Source of the DNA: Arthrobacter sp. Leaf69
Lineage (GTDB): Bacteria > Actinomycetota > Actinomycetes > Actinomycetales > Micrococcaceae
NCBI RefSeq assembly: GCF_001422645.1
Contig: NZ_LMLR01000013.1
Span: 287,024 to 351,023, forward strand
DNA: 64,000 nucleotides
Direction of reading: 5' to 3'
In this document: positions 8,187 to 16,894 of the stretch, one piece after another
Layout of the letters: every line of letters begins with the position of its first letter
How positions within the stretch are numbered: the stretch's first letter is position 1
The notes under the pieces: model-generated
Told to the model about the DNA's origin: nothing
The model's input: only the letters and a program-made list of their open reading frames with translations
The model's database searches: none
Made by a program: the position numbers and the translations under genes

Positions 8187-9407
8187 TTGAACACCGCCAT
8201 TGCTCCAAATGACGCGGTTGTCGTCGCCTACCGCAGGACACCGATTGGCCGGGCCCGCAAGGGCTCGCTGGCCGGGGAGCGACCCGAAGACCTCGTGCTC
8301 GCAGCCATCCGGGGAGCGCTCGCGGCGATTCCGCAGATGGACTCCGCCGAGTTTGCCGATGCCTACGTGGGTTGCGCGGTCCCGCAGGGCGCACAGGGCG
8401 ACAATATCGGACGCCGGGTCATGGTGCTTGCGGGAATGGATAGCGTCCCGGCGGTCACCGTGAACCGCTTCTGCGCCTCCTCGTTGCAGGCCACCGCGAT
8501 GGCGGCCCAGGCCGTGCGGGCCGGCGACGGGGAAGCGTTTCTGGTGGCGGGCGTCGAATCGACCAGCTCGACTCCTCCCGTGGTGGAAAATCCGCACCCC
8601 GACTTCGCGGACGCGGCACGGCGGGCCGACGACGTCTTTGAATCCGGTCAGCCGTGGGTCGACCCCCGCGAGCACGGGCAGCTGCCCGACGTGTACCTCT
8701 CCATGGGCAAAACCGCCGAGTTCGTGTCACGCCAAACCGGCACCACGCGTCGCGACCAGGACGAATGGGCTCTGGAGTCCCAGCTCCGCGCTGAACGGGC
8801 GATCGGCTCCGGGTACTTCGCGCGCGAGATCGCGCCGGTGACCACGGCTGCCGGCACCGTGGTGACTGCCGACGACGGCCCGCGGCCGGGAACAACCTGG
8901 GAGGCACTCTCCGGCCTCAAGCCCGTGTTCCACGAATCCGGAACAGTCACGGCAGGAAACGCCAGCCCGCTCAACGACGGCGCATCTGCCTTGGTTGTCA
9001 TGAGCGCCAGGCGTGCCGGTGAACTCGGATTGAAGCCGCTGGCCCGCGTCTTGGGCAGTGCCGCCAGCGGCCTTTCACCGGAGATCATGGGACTGGGCCC
9101 GGTGGACGCATCCAACCGCCTTCTTGATCGCCTGGGCCTCTCGATTGGTGACATTGACATCGTGGAGTTGAACGAGGCCTTCGCTGCCCAGGTGGTTCCC
9201 GTGGTCCGGAAGCTGGGCGCGGATCCGGAGCGGGTCAACCCGTTTGGCGGTGCGATCGCCCTGGGCCACCCGTTCGGGGCGACCGGCGCGCGGCTGGTCG
9301 GAACCCTCATCAATGGACTGCAAACAAGGGATGGATCGCTCGGCCTGGCCACGCTCTGCGTGGGCGGTGGCCAAGGCATGGCGATGGTAGTGGAGAGGCT
9401 CTCATGA
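8187..9407 (+). CDS. Acetyl-CoA C-acyltransferase (thiolase)
   Basis: 406 residues from a TTG start at 8187, which has AGAAGGG at suitable spacing; an ATG at 8154 in the same frame would add 11 residues without a ribosome site. Thiolase features are complete: nucleophilic Cys96 in NRFCASSL, the GGAIALGHPFGATGAR histidine loop and the C-terminal Cys in LCVGGGQGMAM. Cytoplasmic; cleaves 3-ketoacyl-CoA with CoA, or works on acetoacetyl-CoA. It overlaps the thioesterase gene by 4 bases (ATGA) and is preceded by the strongest palindromic operator. With acetoacetyl-CoA synthetase at 36476 under the same operator type, conversion of acetoacetate to two acetyl-CoA is a reasonable inference. Beta-ketoadipyl-CoA thiolase is an alternative. 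Confidence 0.93.
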   Translation: MNTAIAPNDAVVVAYRRTPIGRARKGSLAGERPEDLVLAAIRGALAAIPQMDSAEFADAYVGCAVPQGAQGDNIGRRVMVLAGMDSVPAVTVNRFCASSLQATAMAAQAVRAGDGEAFLVAGVESTSSTPPVVENPHPDFADAARRADDVFESGQPWVDPREHGQLPDVYLSMGKTAEFVSRQTGTTRRDQDEWALESQLRAERAIGSGYFAREIAPVTTAAGTVVTADDGPRPGTTWEALSGLKPVFHESGTVTAGNASPLNDGASALVVMSARRAGELGLKPLARVLGSAASGLSPEIMGLGPVDASNRLLDRLGLSIGDIDIVELNEAFAAQVVPVVRKLGADPERVNPFGGAIALGHPFGATGARLVGTLINGLQTRDGSLGLATLCVGGGQGMAMVVERLS

Positions 9408-9817
9408 ACCAGTCAACGCTCATTGCCGACCCGGCACGCTCGATGCTGGCCGCGGACCGGAGCCTGGAAGGCCTCGGCATCCAGGTGTTGCGTGCCAGCG
9501 AGGGCCGCGCCACGGCAGTCCTGACGGTCACGCCAGAGATGGCCAACGGGCACGGAATTGCCCACGGTGGATTGGTCTTCGCGCTGGCAGACACGGCGTT
9601 CGCCATGGCCGCGAACACGTTCGGCACCGGAATCGCGACCGCCGAGGCTTCCATCTCCTACATTTCCCCGGCCCGCATCGCCGAGGAGTTGGTTGCGTCC
9701 GCCGAAGTGACCTTTCACGAGGGCCGCCGGATGATTGTGGATGTCAGGGTGCGGGCGGGGGAGCGGACCGTGGCCATCTACCGCGGAACCGGCAGGGCCC
9801 TGCGCGCGGCGGACTGA
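9404..9817 (+). CDS. PaaI-type hotdog-fold thioesterase
   Basis: 137 residues, the usual PaaI length. The hotdog-fold core is clear: NGHGIAHGGLVFALADTAFAMAAN with the conserved His-Gly-Gly and the acidic residue of the LADTAF helix, then ISYISPARIAEELVASAEV. PaaI-type enzymes hydrolyse aromatic or stalled CoA thioesters in catabolic pathways and thus recycle CoA. Translationally coupled to the thiolase by an ATGA overlap. Its presence implies that the pathway has CoA-thioester intermediates. A strong terminator follows. The precise substrate cannot be inferred. Confidence 0.9.
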   Translation: MNQSTLIADPARSMLAADRSLEGLGIQVLRASEGRATAVLTVTPEMANGHGIAHGGLVFALADTAFAMAANTFGTGIATAEASISYISPARIAEELVASAEVTFHEGRRMIVDVRVRAGERTVAIYRGTGRALRAAD

Positions 9818-9853
9818 GGTTTCTGAAAAGCTGCCGTTACATAGGTCAAAATG

Positions 9854-9896
9854 CATGTGTGCCCGGACTCCGACTTGGAGTCCGGGCACACACATG
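9854..9896. terminator. Strong hairpin terminator between convergent units
   Basis: An 18-base stem (CATGTGTGCCCGGACTCC and its near-complement, with a one-base slip) with a 5-base loop, between the thioesterase (plus) and the flavin oxidoreductase (minus). No long T-run follows on the plus side, but the stem is symmetrical and probably serves both strands. Confidence 0.7.
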
Positions 9897-9959
9897 TTTG
9901 TACGAAAGATTGCCGCGCCGGCCCCCCGATGGCGGGTGGGGCCCGGCGCAGAGGAGGTG

Positions 9960-11282
9960 TCAGCTCTTGGAAGCCTTCGCCGCGCCGGCGGTCGCCAGCT
10001 TGTCGGCGATGCCCATGAGGACCGGGGAACCGGTCGCGGCGATCAGCAGGCTCTCCACCGGACGCTTGAGCATAATCGATACGGGTTCCTTTGCCCCCGC
10101 GAGAACCGCTTCGCGTCCCATTGCCGGGTTCTTGTGGCACCGCACCGGCACGTTGAAGATCAGGCGGCGCAGGCAAGAGTTGTCGTGATCACACCACACA
10201 ATCTCATCCTGTCGTCCCTGGAGGACCTTGTTGGGGAATTCCGGATCGGCCAGCATCTGCCGGGCCAGCATGATTCCGTCCGCGAACCCGGCGGTGATGG
10301 CGTCTGCACACTGTTGTGGGTCATATGTGCTACTGAGAAGCAACGGAACCTCGGGCATGGCCGCGCGGAATGCCTGTGGCTCTCCGTGCTCCAGGATTGC
10401 GCCCGATTCGGAGGTGACGTTGTTGTCCATCGACTCGTAGTTCGCATCGCTCAGGGCGATATATCCAACCCCTTCCTTCTCGATGATCGCGGCGACCTCC
10501 GCGAAGCCTTCGGGCCCCTGGCCATCGGGAAGGTGGTCGTTTGTGCTCATCCTCAAGCCCACCGGGTATTCGGTTCCGACCTCGGCGCGAATTGCCCGAA
10601 TCGTGTCGACGAGGATGCGGGCGCGGTTCGCGGCGCTGCCGCCGTATTCATCAGTCCTCCAGTTGGTGCGGGGTGAGAGGAAGGAGGAATAGAGGTAGCG
10701 CATGTGTGCGCCCAGCTCGATGCCGTCGAAGCCGGCCGCCTTGGCACGCCGCACCGCGGCGACGGTTTGCTCCTGGACCTCAAGGATTTCCTCTTTCGTG
10801 ATCTCCTCCGGCGTCGGGTTCGTTCTGCCGCCTGGAATGTAGAAACCGTGCGGCAGGCGGGGTGCGGCCATGCGGACGGGCTTCGGGCTCGCAGCCCGCG
10901 TGGGCCGTCCCTCGCCGGGCACGCCCATGGCGCCGAAACTGGGGAAGATCTGGGCGAATATGGGTACGTTGTGCTCGTGCACGGCATCGACCATGCGCTT
11001 CAGGCCCGGAATGAATTCGTCGCCGTCGAAGCGCATCAGGGGCTGGAATGGTGCCTCCTGGTTCCCGCGCTCTGTGGCCACGCCGCCACCGATGATCAGT
11101 AGCCCTGCGCCGCCGCGCGCCCGAGTGGTGAGGAACGCAATCGTCTGGTCGCTGGGATGGCCGTCCTTCGTCGGCTGCAGCACCGCCATGGGGCTGAGCA
11201 CATAGCGGTTCTTGATGGTCAGGCCGTCGATTTTCCAGGGGCTGGAAAGCACCTCGGCGACGGTGGAGGTCTCGGCGGACAT
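9960..11282 (-). CDS. NADH:flavin oxidoreductase, Old Yellow/2,4-dienoyl-CoA reductase-like
   Basis: 440 residues from the ATG at 11282, preceded by GGAG at 5-base spacing; an upstream start at 11327 has no ribosome site. An N-terminal FMN-binding TIM barrel (LTIKNRYVLSPMAV, GAGLLIIGGG, GFDGIELGAHMRYLYSSFLSP, NRARILVDTI) is followed by about 80 residues with a CDHDNSC...RCHKNPAMGRE stretch. That stretch aligns by eye with the 4Fe-4S region of 2,4-dienoyl-CoA reductases, but has three cysteines, not four, and the later FAD/NAD domain is absent. It may therefore work without a cluster. Probably reduces an enone or enoyl-CoA intermediate. Its promoter region has tandem palindrome half-sites. Confidence 0.88.
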   Translation of the reverse strand: MSAETSTVAEVLSSPWKIDGLTIKNRYVLSPMAVLQPTKDGHPSDQTIAFLTTRARGGAGLLIIGGGVATERGNQEAPFQPLMRFDGDEFIPGLKRMVDAVHEHNVPIFAQIFPSFGAMGVPGEGRPTRAASPKPVRMAAPRLPHGFYIPGGRTNPTPEEITKEEILEVQEQTVAAVRRAKAAGFDGIELGAHMRYLYSSFLSPRTNWRTDEYGGSAANRARILVDTIRAIRAEVGTEYPVGLRMSTNDHLPDGQGPEGFAEVAAIIEKEGVGYIALSDANYESMDNNVTSESGAILEHGEPQAFRAAMPEVPLLLSSTYDPQQCADAITAGFADGIMLARQMLADPEFPNKVLQGRQDEIVWCDHDNSCLRRLIFNVPVRCHKNPAMGREAVLAGAKEPVSIMLKRPVESLLIAATGSPVLMGIADKLATAGAAKASKS

Positions 11283-11337
11283 TTGTTCTCCTTGGATTGT
11301 CAATGGAATCTGGATGAAGTCATTCATCCTTTATCAC

Positions 11338-11355
11338 GTTCGAGTCGTGTCGTAT
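11338..11355. promoter_or_regulatory. Degenerate palindromic operator before the flavin oxidoreductase
   Basis: GTTCGAG-TCGT-GTCGTAT followed directly by another CGTAT: one good half-site and a tandem copy. It lies 56 bases upstream of the oxidoreductase start in the 322-base divergent gap shared with the ABC importer. Weaker than the other sites. Confidence 0.4.
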
Positions 11356-11555
11356 CGTATCGCGCTTGTGCCGTATTTCATATGGATGACCCGAAAGGGC
11401 TTGGTTCGCGATACCTGTGCACACCTTCCCTTGGCTAGATCGTCTCGGTGTCACCTCCCGGAATTGCCGCGACGGTGGTTGTTGCAGCGATTTTCGGGCC
11501 GCTCGTAACGCTTGAAATGACGATTGACTTCATGACGCGCGTCACATACGGTGCT

Positions 11556-11573
11556 ATACGAACCGATTCGTTT
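11556..11573. promoter_or_regulatory. 18-bp palindromic operator before the NitT/TauT-type importer
   Basis: ATACGAA-CCGA-TTCGTTT, 32 bases before the lipoprotein start. A possible promoter lies just upstream: TTGACT at 11524 and TACGGT at 11547 with 17 bases between. The operator would sit immediately downstream of the -10 box. Confidence 0.7.
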
Positions 11574-11604
11574 CGAATGTTGCGCTTATCACCTAGGAGT
11601 GCCA

Positions 11605-12591
11605 ATGCCCAGACTTTCCCTAAACCTCACCGCGATCTCCGCGCTTTCGGCCGGTGCATTGCTTCTGGCCGGGTGCTCGGCCAGCGGCCCAGGACCGCAG
11701 GAATCGGCCGGAGCCCCCGTGGCATTGGCCGTCGGCGTGACGCCGATTGCCAATGCTGCCCACGTCTACATCGCAGAGCAGCAGGGGTTCTTCGAGGACG
11801 AGAATCTGGATGTCACCGCCACGACGATTCAGACCGCGGCCACCGCGATTCCCTCCCTGCTCAACAATGAGCTTCAAATGGCGCTCATGACATCCGTCCC
11901 CATCGTGACGGCTGCCTCGAAGGGGCTGCCGATCAGGGTCGTTTCCGGCAGCGACCGCTATCCCCTGGATCCGAAGCATGACACGACCGCGCTGGTCGCG
12001 GCACCGGGCAGCGGCGTCGGTTCGATGAAAGATCTCTCCGGAAAGACGGTGGCCGTGGTCGGCCTCAAATCGGCACCCGAGTTAGCCCTGCGAGTGCTCC
12101 TGAAGGACTCCGGCGTCGACCCCGAGCAGGTGAAAGTCGTCGAGATTGCCTACCCGGACATGGTTCCGGCACTTCAGTCCAAGCGGGTGGACGCAGCGTT
12201 CGTCGTCGATCCGTTCCTTTCCAAGGCGCGCGCCGCGGGCCTACAGGTGATCGGGCGACCGTTCACCGACGGGATCGGCGGGATGAGCGCGTTGGAGTGG
12301 GTGGCCAGCGATGCGTTCACGAAGTCCAACCCGGACGCCGTCCAGCGATTCACCAAGGCCATGAAGCGTGCCGGGGAGTATGCGAATGAGCATCCCGAGG
12401 CAGTGCGCAAGGTCCTCCCGGAATTCACCTCGTTGTCCCCGGAGGCCATTGAGAAGTCCGTGATTCCCACCTACGACACAAAGCTCGGCGTGGAAGACAT
12501 CCAGGCCTTTGCTGACCTGATGGCCAAGGAAGGATTCATTAATGACGGCTACGACCCGGCAAAGCTCATCTGGACCCCTGCAGGCAGCTGA
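11605..12591 (+). CDS. ABC importer substrate-binding lipoprotein (NitT/TauT/SsuA type)
   Basis: 328 residues. The ATG at 11605 has TAGGAGTG upstream; the longer frame to 11551 would begin inside the operator. A lipoprotein signal peptide ends in the lipobox LLAGC, so the mature protein is anchored outside the membrane by its cysteine. The body has the NMT1/SsuA-like fold: GVTPIANAAHVYIAEQQGFF, then LLNNELQMALMTS and LSGKTVAVVGLKSAP. Family members bind sulfonates, nitrate, taurine or aromatic acids such as phthalate. The gene overlaps the first permease by 50 bases. The operator upstream links it to the aromatic regulon, so an aromatic ligand is likely. Confidence 0.92.
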   Translation: MPRLSLNLTAISALSAGALLLAGCSASGPGPQESAGAPVALAVGVTPIANAAHVYIAEQQGFFEDENLDVTATTIQTAATAIPSLLNNELQMALMTSVPIVTAASKGLPIRVVSGSDRYPLDPKHDTTALVAAPGSGVGSMKDLSGKTVAVVGLKSAPELALRVLLKDSGVDPEQVKVVEIAYPDMVPALQSKRVDAAFVVDPFLSKARAAGLQVIGRPFTDGIGGMSALEWVASDAFTKSNPDAVQRFTKAMKRAGEYANEHPEAVRKVLPEFTSLSPEAIEKSVIPTYDTKLGVEDIQAFADLMAKEGFINDGYDPAKLIWTPAGS

Positions 12592-13396
12592 GGCTCCGAG
12601 CAAGCCTCGGCCGCGGAAACCCGCGTTACGGTGGGGGACCATGAACCGGCTGTCCCAGCTGGGCGTCATCGTGCTGGTGCTCGGGGCATGGCAGGTGGCC
12701 GCGGCCACCGGGCAGCTCGGTGCCGTGCCCACGCCGCTGGTTGTGGCCGGCGCGGTGCTGGGACTTGTCCTGGACGGCTCTGGTTGGGGACCCCTTGCCG
12801 AGACTCTGGCCAGCTGGTTCATCAGCCTGTTGCTGGCGGTGGTCATCGGCGTGATCATCGGGTTTCCACTCGGCGTGAGCCGAGTGACTTACCGGATGTC
12901 GGTGGTCACTCTCGATTTCCTGCGGACCATCCCCGCATTGGTCTTTGTCCCGCTGGTTGTCCTGCTCTACGGTGCGGGACTGCAGAGCACGATACTGCTG
13001 GCCTTCTTCGGAGCAGTGTGGGCAATGGTCATGCAAACCATCTACGGCGCGCGCGACCTGGACCCCGTGGCCCGGGACACTTTCCGCTCCTTCGGCGTCC
13101 GCCGCTGGGACACGGTGACCCGGCTTCTGCTCCCGACGGCACTGCCGTATATGGCCACGGGGGTCCGGCTGGCTGCAGCGATCTGCCTGCTGATTTCGAT
13201 CAGTGCGCAGATCGTCATCCCCGCGGGCGGATTCGGGGAACAGATCGTGGTCCACCAACTCAGTGGTGCGCTCCCGGAGATGTTTGCCTACATCGTGCTG
13301 TGCGGGGTGCTGGGCATGGCCATCGACTCAACGTTCCGCTGGTTCGAACGCAGCGTTCTGGCATGGCATCCGTCGCATCGAAAGGTCAGCTCATGA
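12542..13396 (+). CDS. ABC importer permease (SsuC/TauC type), first
   Basis: 284 residues, starting inside the lipoprotein gene at an ATG preceded by AAGGAAGG. About 35 polar N-terminal residues are followed by some six hydrophobic helices. The permease coupling loop is visible (ARDTFRSFGVRRWDTVTRLLLPTALPYMATGVRL). It belongs to the BPD_transp_1 family of NitT/TauT importers. It overlaps the second permease by 4 bases (ATGA), so the pair probably forms a heterodimer in the membrane. The 50-base overlap with the upstream gene indicates tight translational coupling. Confidence 0.9.
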   Translation: MTATTRQSSSGPLQAAEAPSKPRPRKPALRWGTMNRLSQLGVIVLVLGAWQVAAATGQLGAVPTPLVVAGAVLGLVLDGSGWGPLAETLASWFISLLLAVVIGVIIGFPLGVSRVTYRMSVVTLDFLRTIPALVFVPLVVLLYGAGLQSTILLAFFGAVWAMVMQTIYGARDLDPVARDTFRSFGVRRWDTVTRLLLPTALPYMATGVRLAAAICLLISISAQIVIPAGGFGEQIVVHQLSGALPEMFAYIVLCGVLGMAIDSTFRWFERSVLAWHPSHRKVSS

Positions 13397-14154
13397 CGCA
13401 AAGGATCACACGGTTCCTCCTGCCGGCGATCGTCCCGGCGCTGCTCGTTGCACTGTGGTGGATGGCAAGCGCCGGGAGCACATCGATCTTCTTTCCTCCG
13501 CTCGCCAAGATTTGGCAGAGGTTCCACGAGCTGTGGATCTTCGACCTCGTTGGCGAGCACGTGGTGTCCAGTCTCAACTCGGTACTGATCGGCCTCGGTA
13601 TTTCCATCGTGCTCGGAGTAGGTCTGGGCATCGTGCTCGGGCTGAACGACGCCATCGCCACGGCCGTGGGACCACTGCTCCAGTTCATGCGCTACTTGCC
13701 CGCGGTGGCAATGTTGCCACTGGCCATCCAGCTGATGGGCATCGGTCCCGACATGCGCGTGCTGATAGTGGTGCTGGGGGCCCTGTGGCCGGTGCTGCTC
13801 AACACCGTCGACGGGGTCAGGGGCGTACACCCCGCGCTGGTGGATGTCGCAAAGTCCAACCGGCTTCGCCCAATCGACTGGGTCGTTCGGGTGGTCGTTC
13901 CCAGTGCCTCCCCGCAGATTTTCGCAGGGATCCGGGCGAGCCTCGCGGTTTCGGTCATCCTAATGTTCGCCAGCGAATTGATGGGGGCCTCGCAGGGGAT
14001 CGGCTATTTCATCTTGGAGACCCAGCGCCAGTTCTCGTTGCCCGAGATGTGGTCAGGCATGATCCTGCTCGGCGTCATCGGCTATTTACTCAATGTCATC
14101 CTCTTGCTCGTCGAGCGGTTTGCGCTCGACTGGCACCGCGAATCGCGAAGCTGA
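13393..14154 (+). CDS. ABC importer permease (SsuC/TauC type), second
   Basis: 253 residues from the ATG at 13393, which overlaps the previous stop; the same frame is open far upstream but that part is shadow. It has about six membrane segments and the coupling loop VDVAKSNRLRPIDWVVRVVVPSASPQIFAGIR. Related to the preceding permease, so the importer uses two different permease subunits, whereas classical SsuC-type systems use a homodimer. Followed after 12 bases by the ATPase. Confidence 0.9.
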   Translation: MTQRITRFLLPAIVPALLVALWWMASAGSTSIFFPPLAKIWQRFHELWIFDLVGEHVVSSLNSVLIGLGISIVLGVGLGIVLGLNDAIATAVGPLLQFMRYLPAVAMLPLAIQLMGIGPDMRVLIVVLGALWPVLLNTVDGVRGVHPALVDVAKSNRLRPIDWVVRVVVPSASPQIFAGIRASLAVSVILMFASELMGASQGIGYFILETQRQFSLPEMWSGMILLGVIGYLLNVILLLVERFALDWHRESRS

Positions 14155-14166
14155 AAGCAGGTCCAC

Positions 14167-14967
14167 ATGCAATCCATATCGACGCCCATTCTGGAAGCTG
14201 ACGGGATCGGCAAGTCCTTCGGTGACAACCAGGTCTTGTCCGACGTCACCTTCTCAGTGGCGAAAGGTCAATTCGTCTGCATCGTGGGTCCCTCAGGCAC
14301 GGGAAAGACCACGCTGCTGCGCGCCTTGTCGGGGCTGGGGCCCGCGAACAGCGGAGAAGTGAGGGTCAACGGGCGCGTAGTTGTGCAGCCACCTGCGGAA
14401 CTTGCGGTCGTGTTCCAGGACTACAGCAGGTCCCTCATGCCCTGGATGAAGGTGGGCAAGAATGTCGAGCTGCCGCTGCGGCGGCTCGGACTCTCGCGCG
14501 AGGAACGCCGGAAACGTGTGGAACAGGCGCTGCGCGATGTGGACCTTGGACATGCCGAGGAGCTGTATCCGTGGCAAATGTCAGGCGGCATGCAACAGCG
14601 CGCGGCGATTGCCCGGTCCCTGGCCTATCGCCCCGAGATCCTGATCATGGACGAGCCGTTCGCCTCCGTTGATGCACAGACCCGGGCGGACCTCGAGGAC
14701 CTGATGCTCGATATCCGCGACCGTCTAGGAGTCTCGATCGTCCTGGTGACACACGACATCGAGGAAGCGGTGTATCTCGGAGACAAGGTCATTGTCTTAT
14801 CGGGCCGGCCGGCCTCCGTGGCCGCCTCGGTCGAAATCCCGCTGGGCACCGGCCGCGACCAGATCGAGACCAAGTCCCGTCCGGCGTACCTTGAGCTTCG
14901 GGCCGAGATCCACCGGATGATCATGAGGAAGTCCGACACCGTGGCGCCCCAAAGGGCGCCCCGGTGA
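14167..14967 (+). CDS. ABC importer ATP-binding protein (SsuB/TauB type)
   Basis: 266 residues. Walker A GPSGTGKTTLL, Q-loop in VVFQDYSRSLMPW, signature MSGGMQQRAAIARSL, Walker B ILIMDEPFASVD and the switch histidine in LVTHDIEEAVYL are all present, so it should hydrolyse ATP. It completes the lipoprotein-permease-permease-ATPase unit that starts at 11605. Cytoplasmic, bound to the two permeases. A GC hairpin (GGCGCCC/GGGCGCC, 14943-14960) overlaps the end of the gene and may act in termination. Confidence 0.93.
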   Translation: MQSISTPILEADGIGKSFGDNQVLSDVTFSVAKGQFVCIVGPSGTGKTTLLRALSGLGPANSGEVRVNGRVVVQPPAELAVVFQDYSRSLMPWMKVGKNVELPLRRLGLSREERRKRVEQALRDVDLGHAEELYPWQMSGGMQQRAAIARSLAYRPEILIMDEPFASVDAQTRADLEDLMLDIRDRLGVSIVLVTHDIEEAVYLGDKVIVLSGRPASVAASVEIPLGTGRDQIETKSRPAYLELRAEIHRMIMRKSDTVAPQRAPR

Positions 14968-15151
14968 CCTCCATGGCGCTGCCTGGTTCTCCTTGAAAAG
15001 GTATGGGCACTTGGAGCCGACAGGTTGTCGAAGGCCCGGGCGATTCGGGGAACTGACAAAGGCTCTCTCGCAATTCCACGCCCGGAGAGACAAGTCCCAA
15101 TGAGCGTCGTCCTTTCCAAAACAGTCAGTGGCAGGAACAGCTAGAGGCGTA

Positions 15152-16240
15152 TCAGCGCTTGCGCTTGCGAGGAGATTTACCGTTGGGCGCCACGGCTGAG
15201 GTAGGCACCGTCGGAGCAGGGTGAAGGAGTGTCTGCACTACAGACCGCGGCGGTTTGCCTGTGCTGGCGAAAAGTTCACTTGGCATCGGCGAGTAGTCAT
15301 AGTCGTAGCTTGTTTCTGTGTTTGGGTATGCCACGACCTGCGACATCTGCCAGAGTGATCGCACGATGCTAATACCCACTTGGCTGATGCCGAGGTTGGT
15401 GGCCGGATCAGAATTATCCGTCCGCAAAATCAAGCCAGGCACCGTCCCCTTCGCGCCCCGCTCTTGCAGCACGTAAGTGACTGATTCTGCGTTAATTGTT
15501 GCCGCAACCGCGCTCCTCTCGGCCGGGTTGAGATCTTTACGTTGCTGGTCGGCCAGATGCAGTGCAGTGTTGAGGTCATCCCGAGGAGCGAGGGTGGCGC
15601 CGTGCTTAAGCTGGTTGTTGCCTTGGGCCCCGTTGAAGTGTGTTTCTGAGTAGAACCGGGCGAAGAACGCCAACCATGCGGTCAGGAAGTCGATGTGCCT
15701 CCGCGAGTCTCGCTTCGACTGTTCAGATTTATCTTGTTGAAGCCCGCTCGGAATCATCACGCCTGCCACGGCATGCCTCGCCGCCGGGCTCAGCAACGAT
15801 TTGATCGGCTCACGAAGATCCGCAGACTGGCGCATGTTGATGAGCGTAGTCATCGGGCTTTTCCCGGCCACTCTTTCCTGGCCTGCCACGAAGAGGCGGA
15901 GTGCAGTCTCGATTACGTGCTGCATCAACGCATACGACTCAACTGAGGCCATTGTTCTGCTGTTGAGAGTCGTGCCTGGCGGCACGTCCAGAGCGATCTT
16001 CTTATTTGTCAGAACGGCTTGAAATTGCCCGAAGAGAGATGCCTCATCATCACGGTCCCATTTGACCGAATCTGGGTTGAGGTCGGCCATGGCAATAATT
16101 CCCCAGAGCCGGCGTTCGAAGTATTCTGCAGGATCTACACGGTAATAGTGGTCGTTTAGAGCGTCCTCTACTGCCCTAGAAGTCGCTGGCGGTGCCTCTG
16201 CCTCAATCTGATGAATGTTCAAGGGGTTGTTCAGCGTCAT
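15152..16240 (-). CDS. Protein of unknown function in accessory block
   Basis: 362 residues from an ATG at 16240. I do not recognise the family. The N-terminal half is acidic and probably helical (VESYALMQHVIETALRLFVAG near residues 100-120); the central part has a FLTAWLAFFARFYSETHFNG segment; the C-terminus is basic and ends SPRKRKR. No signal peptide; one or two hydrophobic stretches but no convincing membrane span. It begins 9 bases after the 165-residue gene, so the two form an operon. The block it belongs to is visibly less GC-rich than its neighbours and unrelated to the aromatic genes on either side, which suggests separate acquisition. A defence role is possible but unproven. Confidence 0.75.
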   Translation of the reverse strand: MTLNNPLNIHQIEAEAPPATSRAVEDALNDHYYRVDPAEYFERRLWGIIAMADLNPDSVKWDRDDEASLFGQFQAVLTNKKIALDVPPGTTLNSRTMASVESYALMQHVIETALRLFVAGQERVAGKSPMTTLINMRQSADLREPIKSLLSPAARHAVAGVMIPSGLQQDKSEQSKRDSRRHIDFLTAWLAFFARFYSETHFNGAQGNNQLKHGATLAPRDDLNTALHLADQQRKDLNPAERSAVAATINAESVTYVLQERGAKGTVPGLILRTDNSDPATNLGISQVGISIVRSLWQMSQVVAYPNTETSYDYDYSPMPSELFASTGKPPRSVVQTLLHPAPTVPTSAVAPNGKSPRKRKR

Positions 16241-16249
16241 GAAGCCAAG

Positions 16250-16747
16250 CTACCCGACACTGTGGCTGTCTCCCGGAGAGACAGTCGAAAAGGACGGTTG
16301 TCTGGTGAGCCAGCGCTGACGGTCCAGGACGTTTGATACGGCCAGCAGCCCGATCATCGCTGTCCGAAATGATCCGCTGTCCAGTGGTTGTCGTAGAACC
16401 CCGAACTCCTGGACAGATGTCAGCGCGTGGTCATCCGGACCGCCAACGAGCTCGGGGCCACCGAGCCGAAGGGTCCATCGCCCCGGCAATGTCTCTGCGT
16501 GGTCGTCTGCGGCCGGAACATTCCACGGCCTGATTCTGAACTCGACGGGAACCTCGGGGCGGGCTGTTTGAACGGTGTTCACTAGGGACGTTCCATCAAG
16601 GAGCAGTTTGCGAATCAGCGGGGCGATGCCGAGCAGCTCGTAACGGCTCCGCGTGCTCGGTCCGTTACTCCGCTGTCGGACATCGGCAATGGTCTCAACG
16701 AACAGCCATTCGGCCAGCATCATCTGAATGCCTATATCTCGCGCCAA
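16250..16747 (-). CDS. Small protein of unknown function in accessory block
   Basis: 165 residues from a TTG start at 16747 with a GGGGCGGC stretch before it; ATG codons at 16723 and 16720 are alternatives. Contains a helical N-terminus (MMLAEWLFVETIADVRQRS) and YELLGIAPLIRKLLLDG, a type of stretch I associate with short uncharacterised bacterial proteins. No known catalytic motif. Lies upstream of, and probably co-transcribed with, the 362-residue gene. It may be the shortened remains of a longer protein. Confidence 0.6.
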   Translation of the reverse strand: MARDIGIQMMLAEWLFVETIADVRQRSNGPSTRSRYELLGIAPLIRKLLLDGTSLVNTVQTARPEVPVEFRIRPWNVPAADDHAETLPGRWTLRLGGPELVGGPDDHALTSVQEFGVLRQPLDSGSFRTAMIGLLAVSNVLDRQRWLTRQPSFSTVSPGDSHSVG

Positions 16748-16894
16748 GCCGCCCCATTCAGAATTCGTGTTGAGATAGATATGCAGAGACTATCGCCAGG
16801 TCACCACCCGGCACGTCGCCACCGTGGGCCGGCGATCATGCACTACCTCGGCAGCTGATGGTCAAGAAAGACGAGCACGGCCGGGATGAGTGTG

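Noticed and set aside
12631..13392. N-terminal 254 codons of the frame that contains the second permease
   Set aside because: They overlap the first permease in another frame and show no hydrophobic pattern; the real start is the ATG at 13393.
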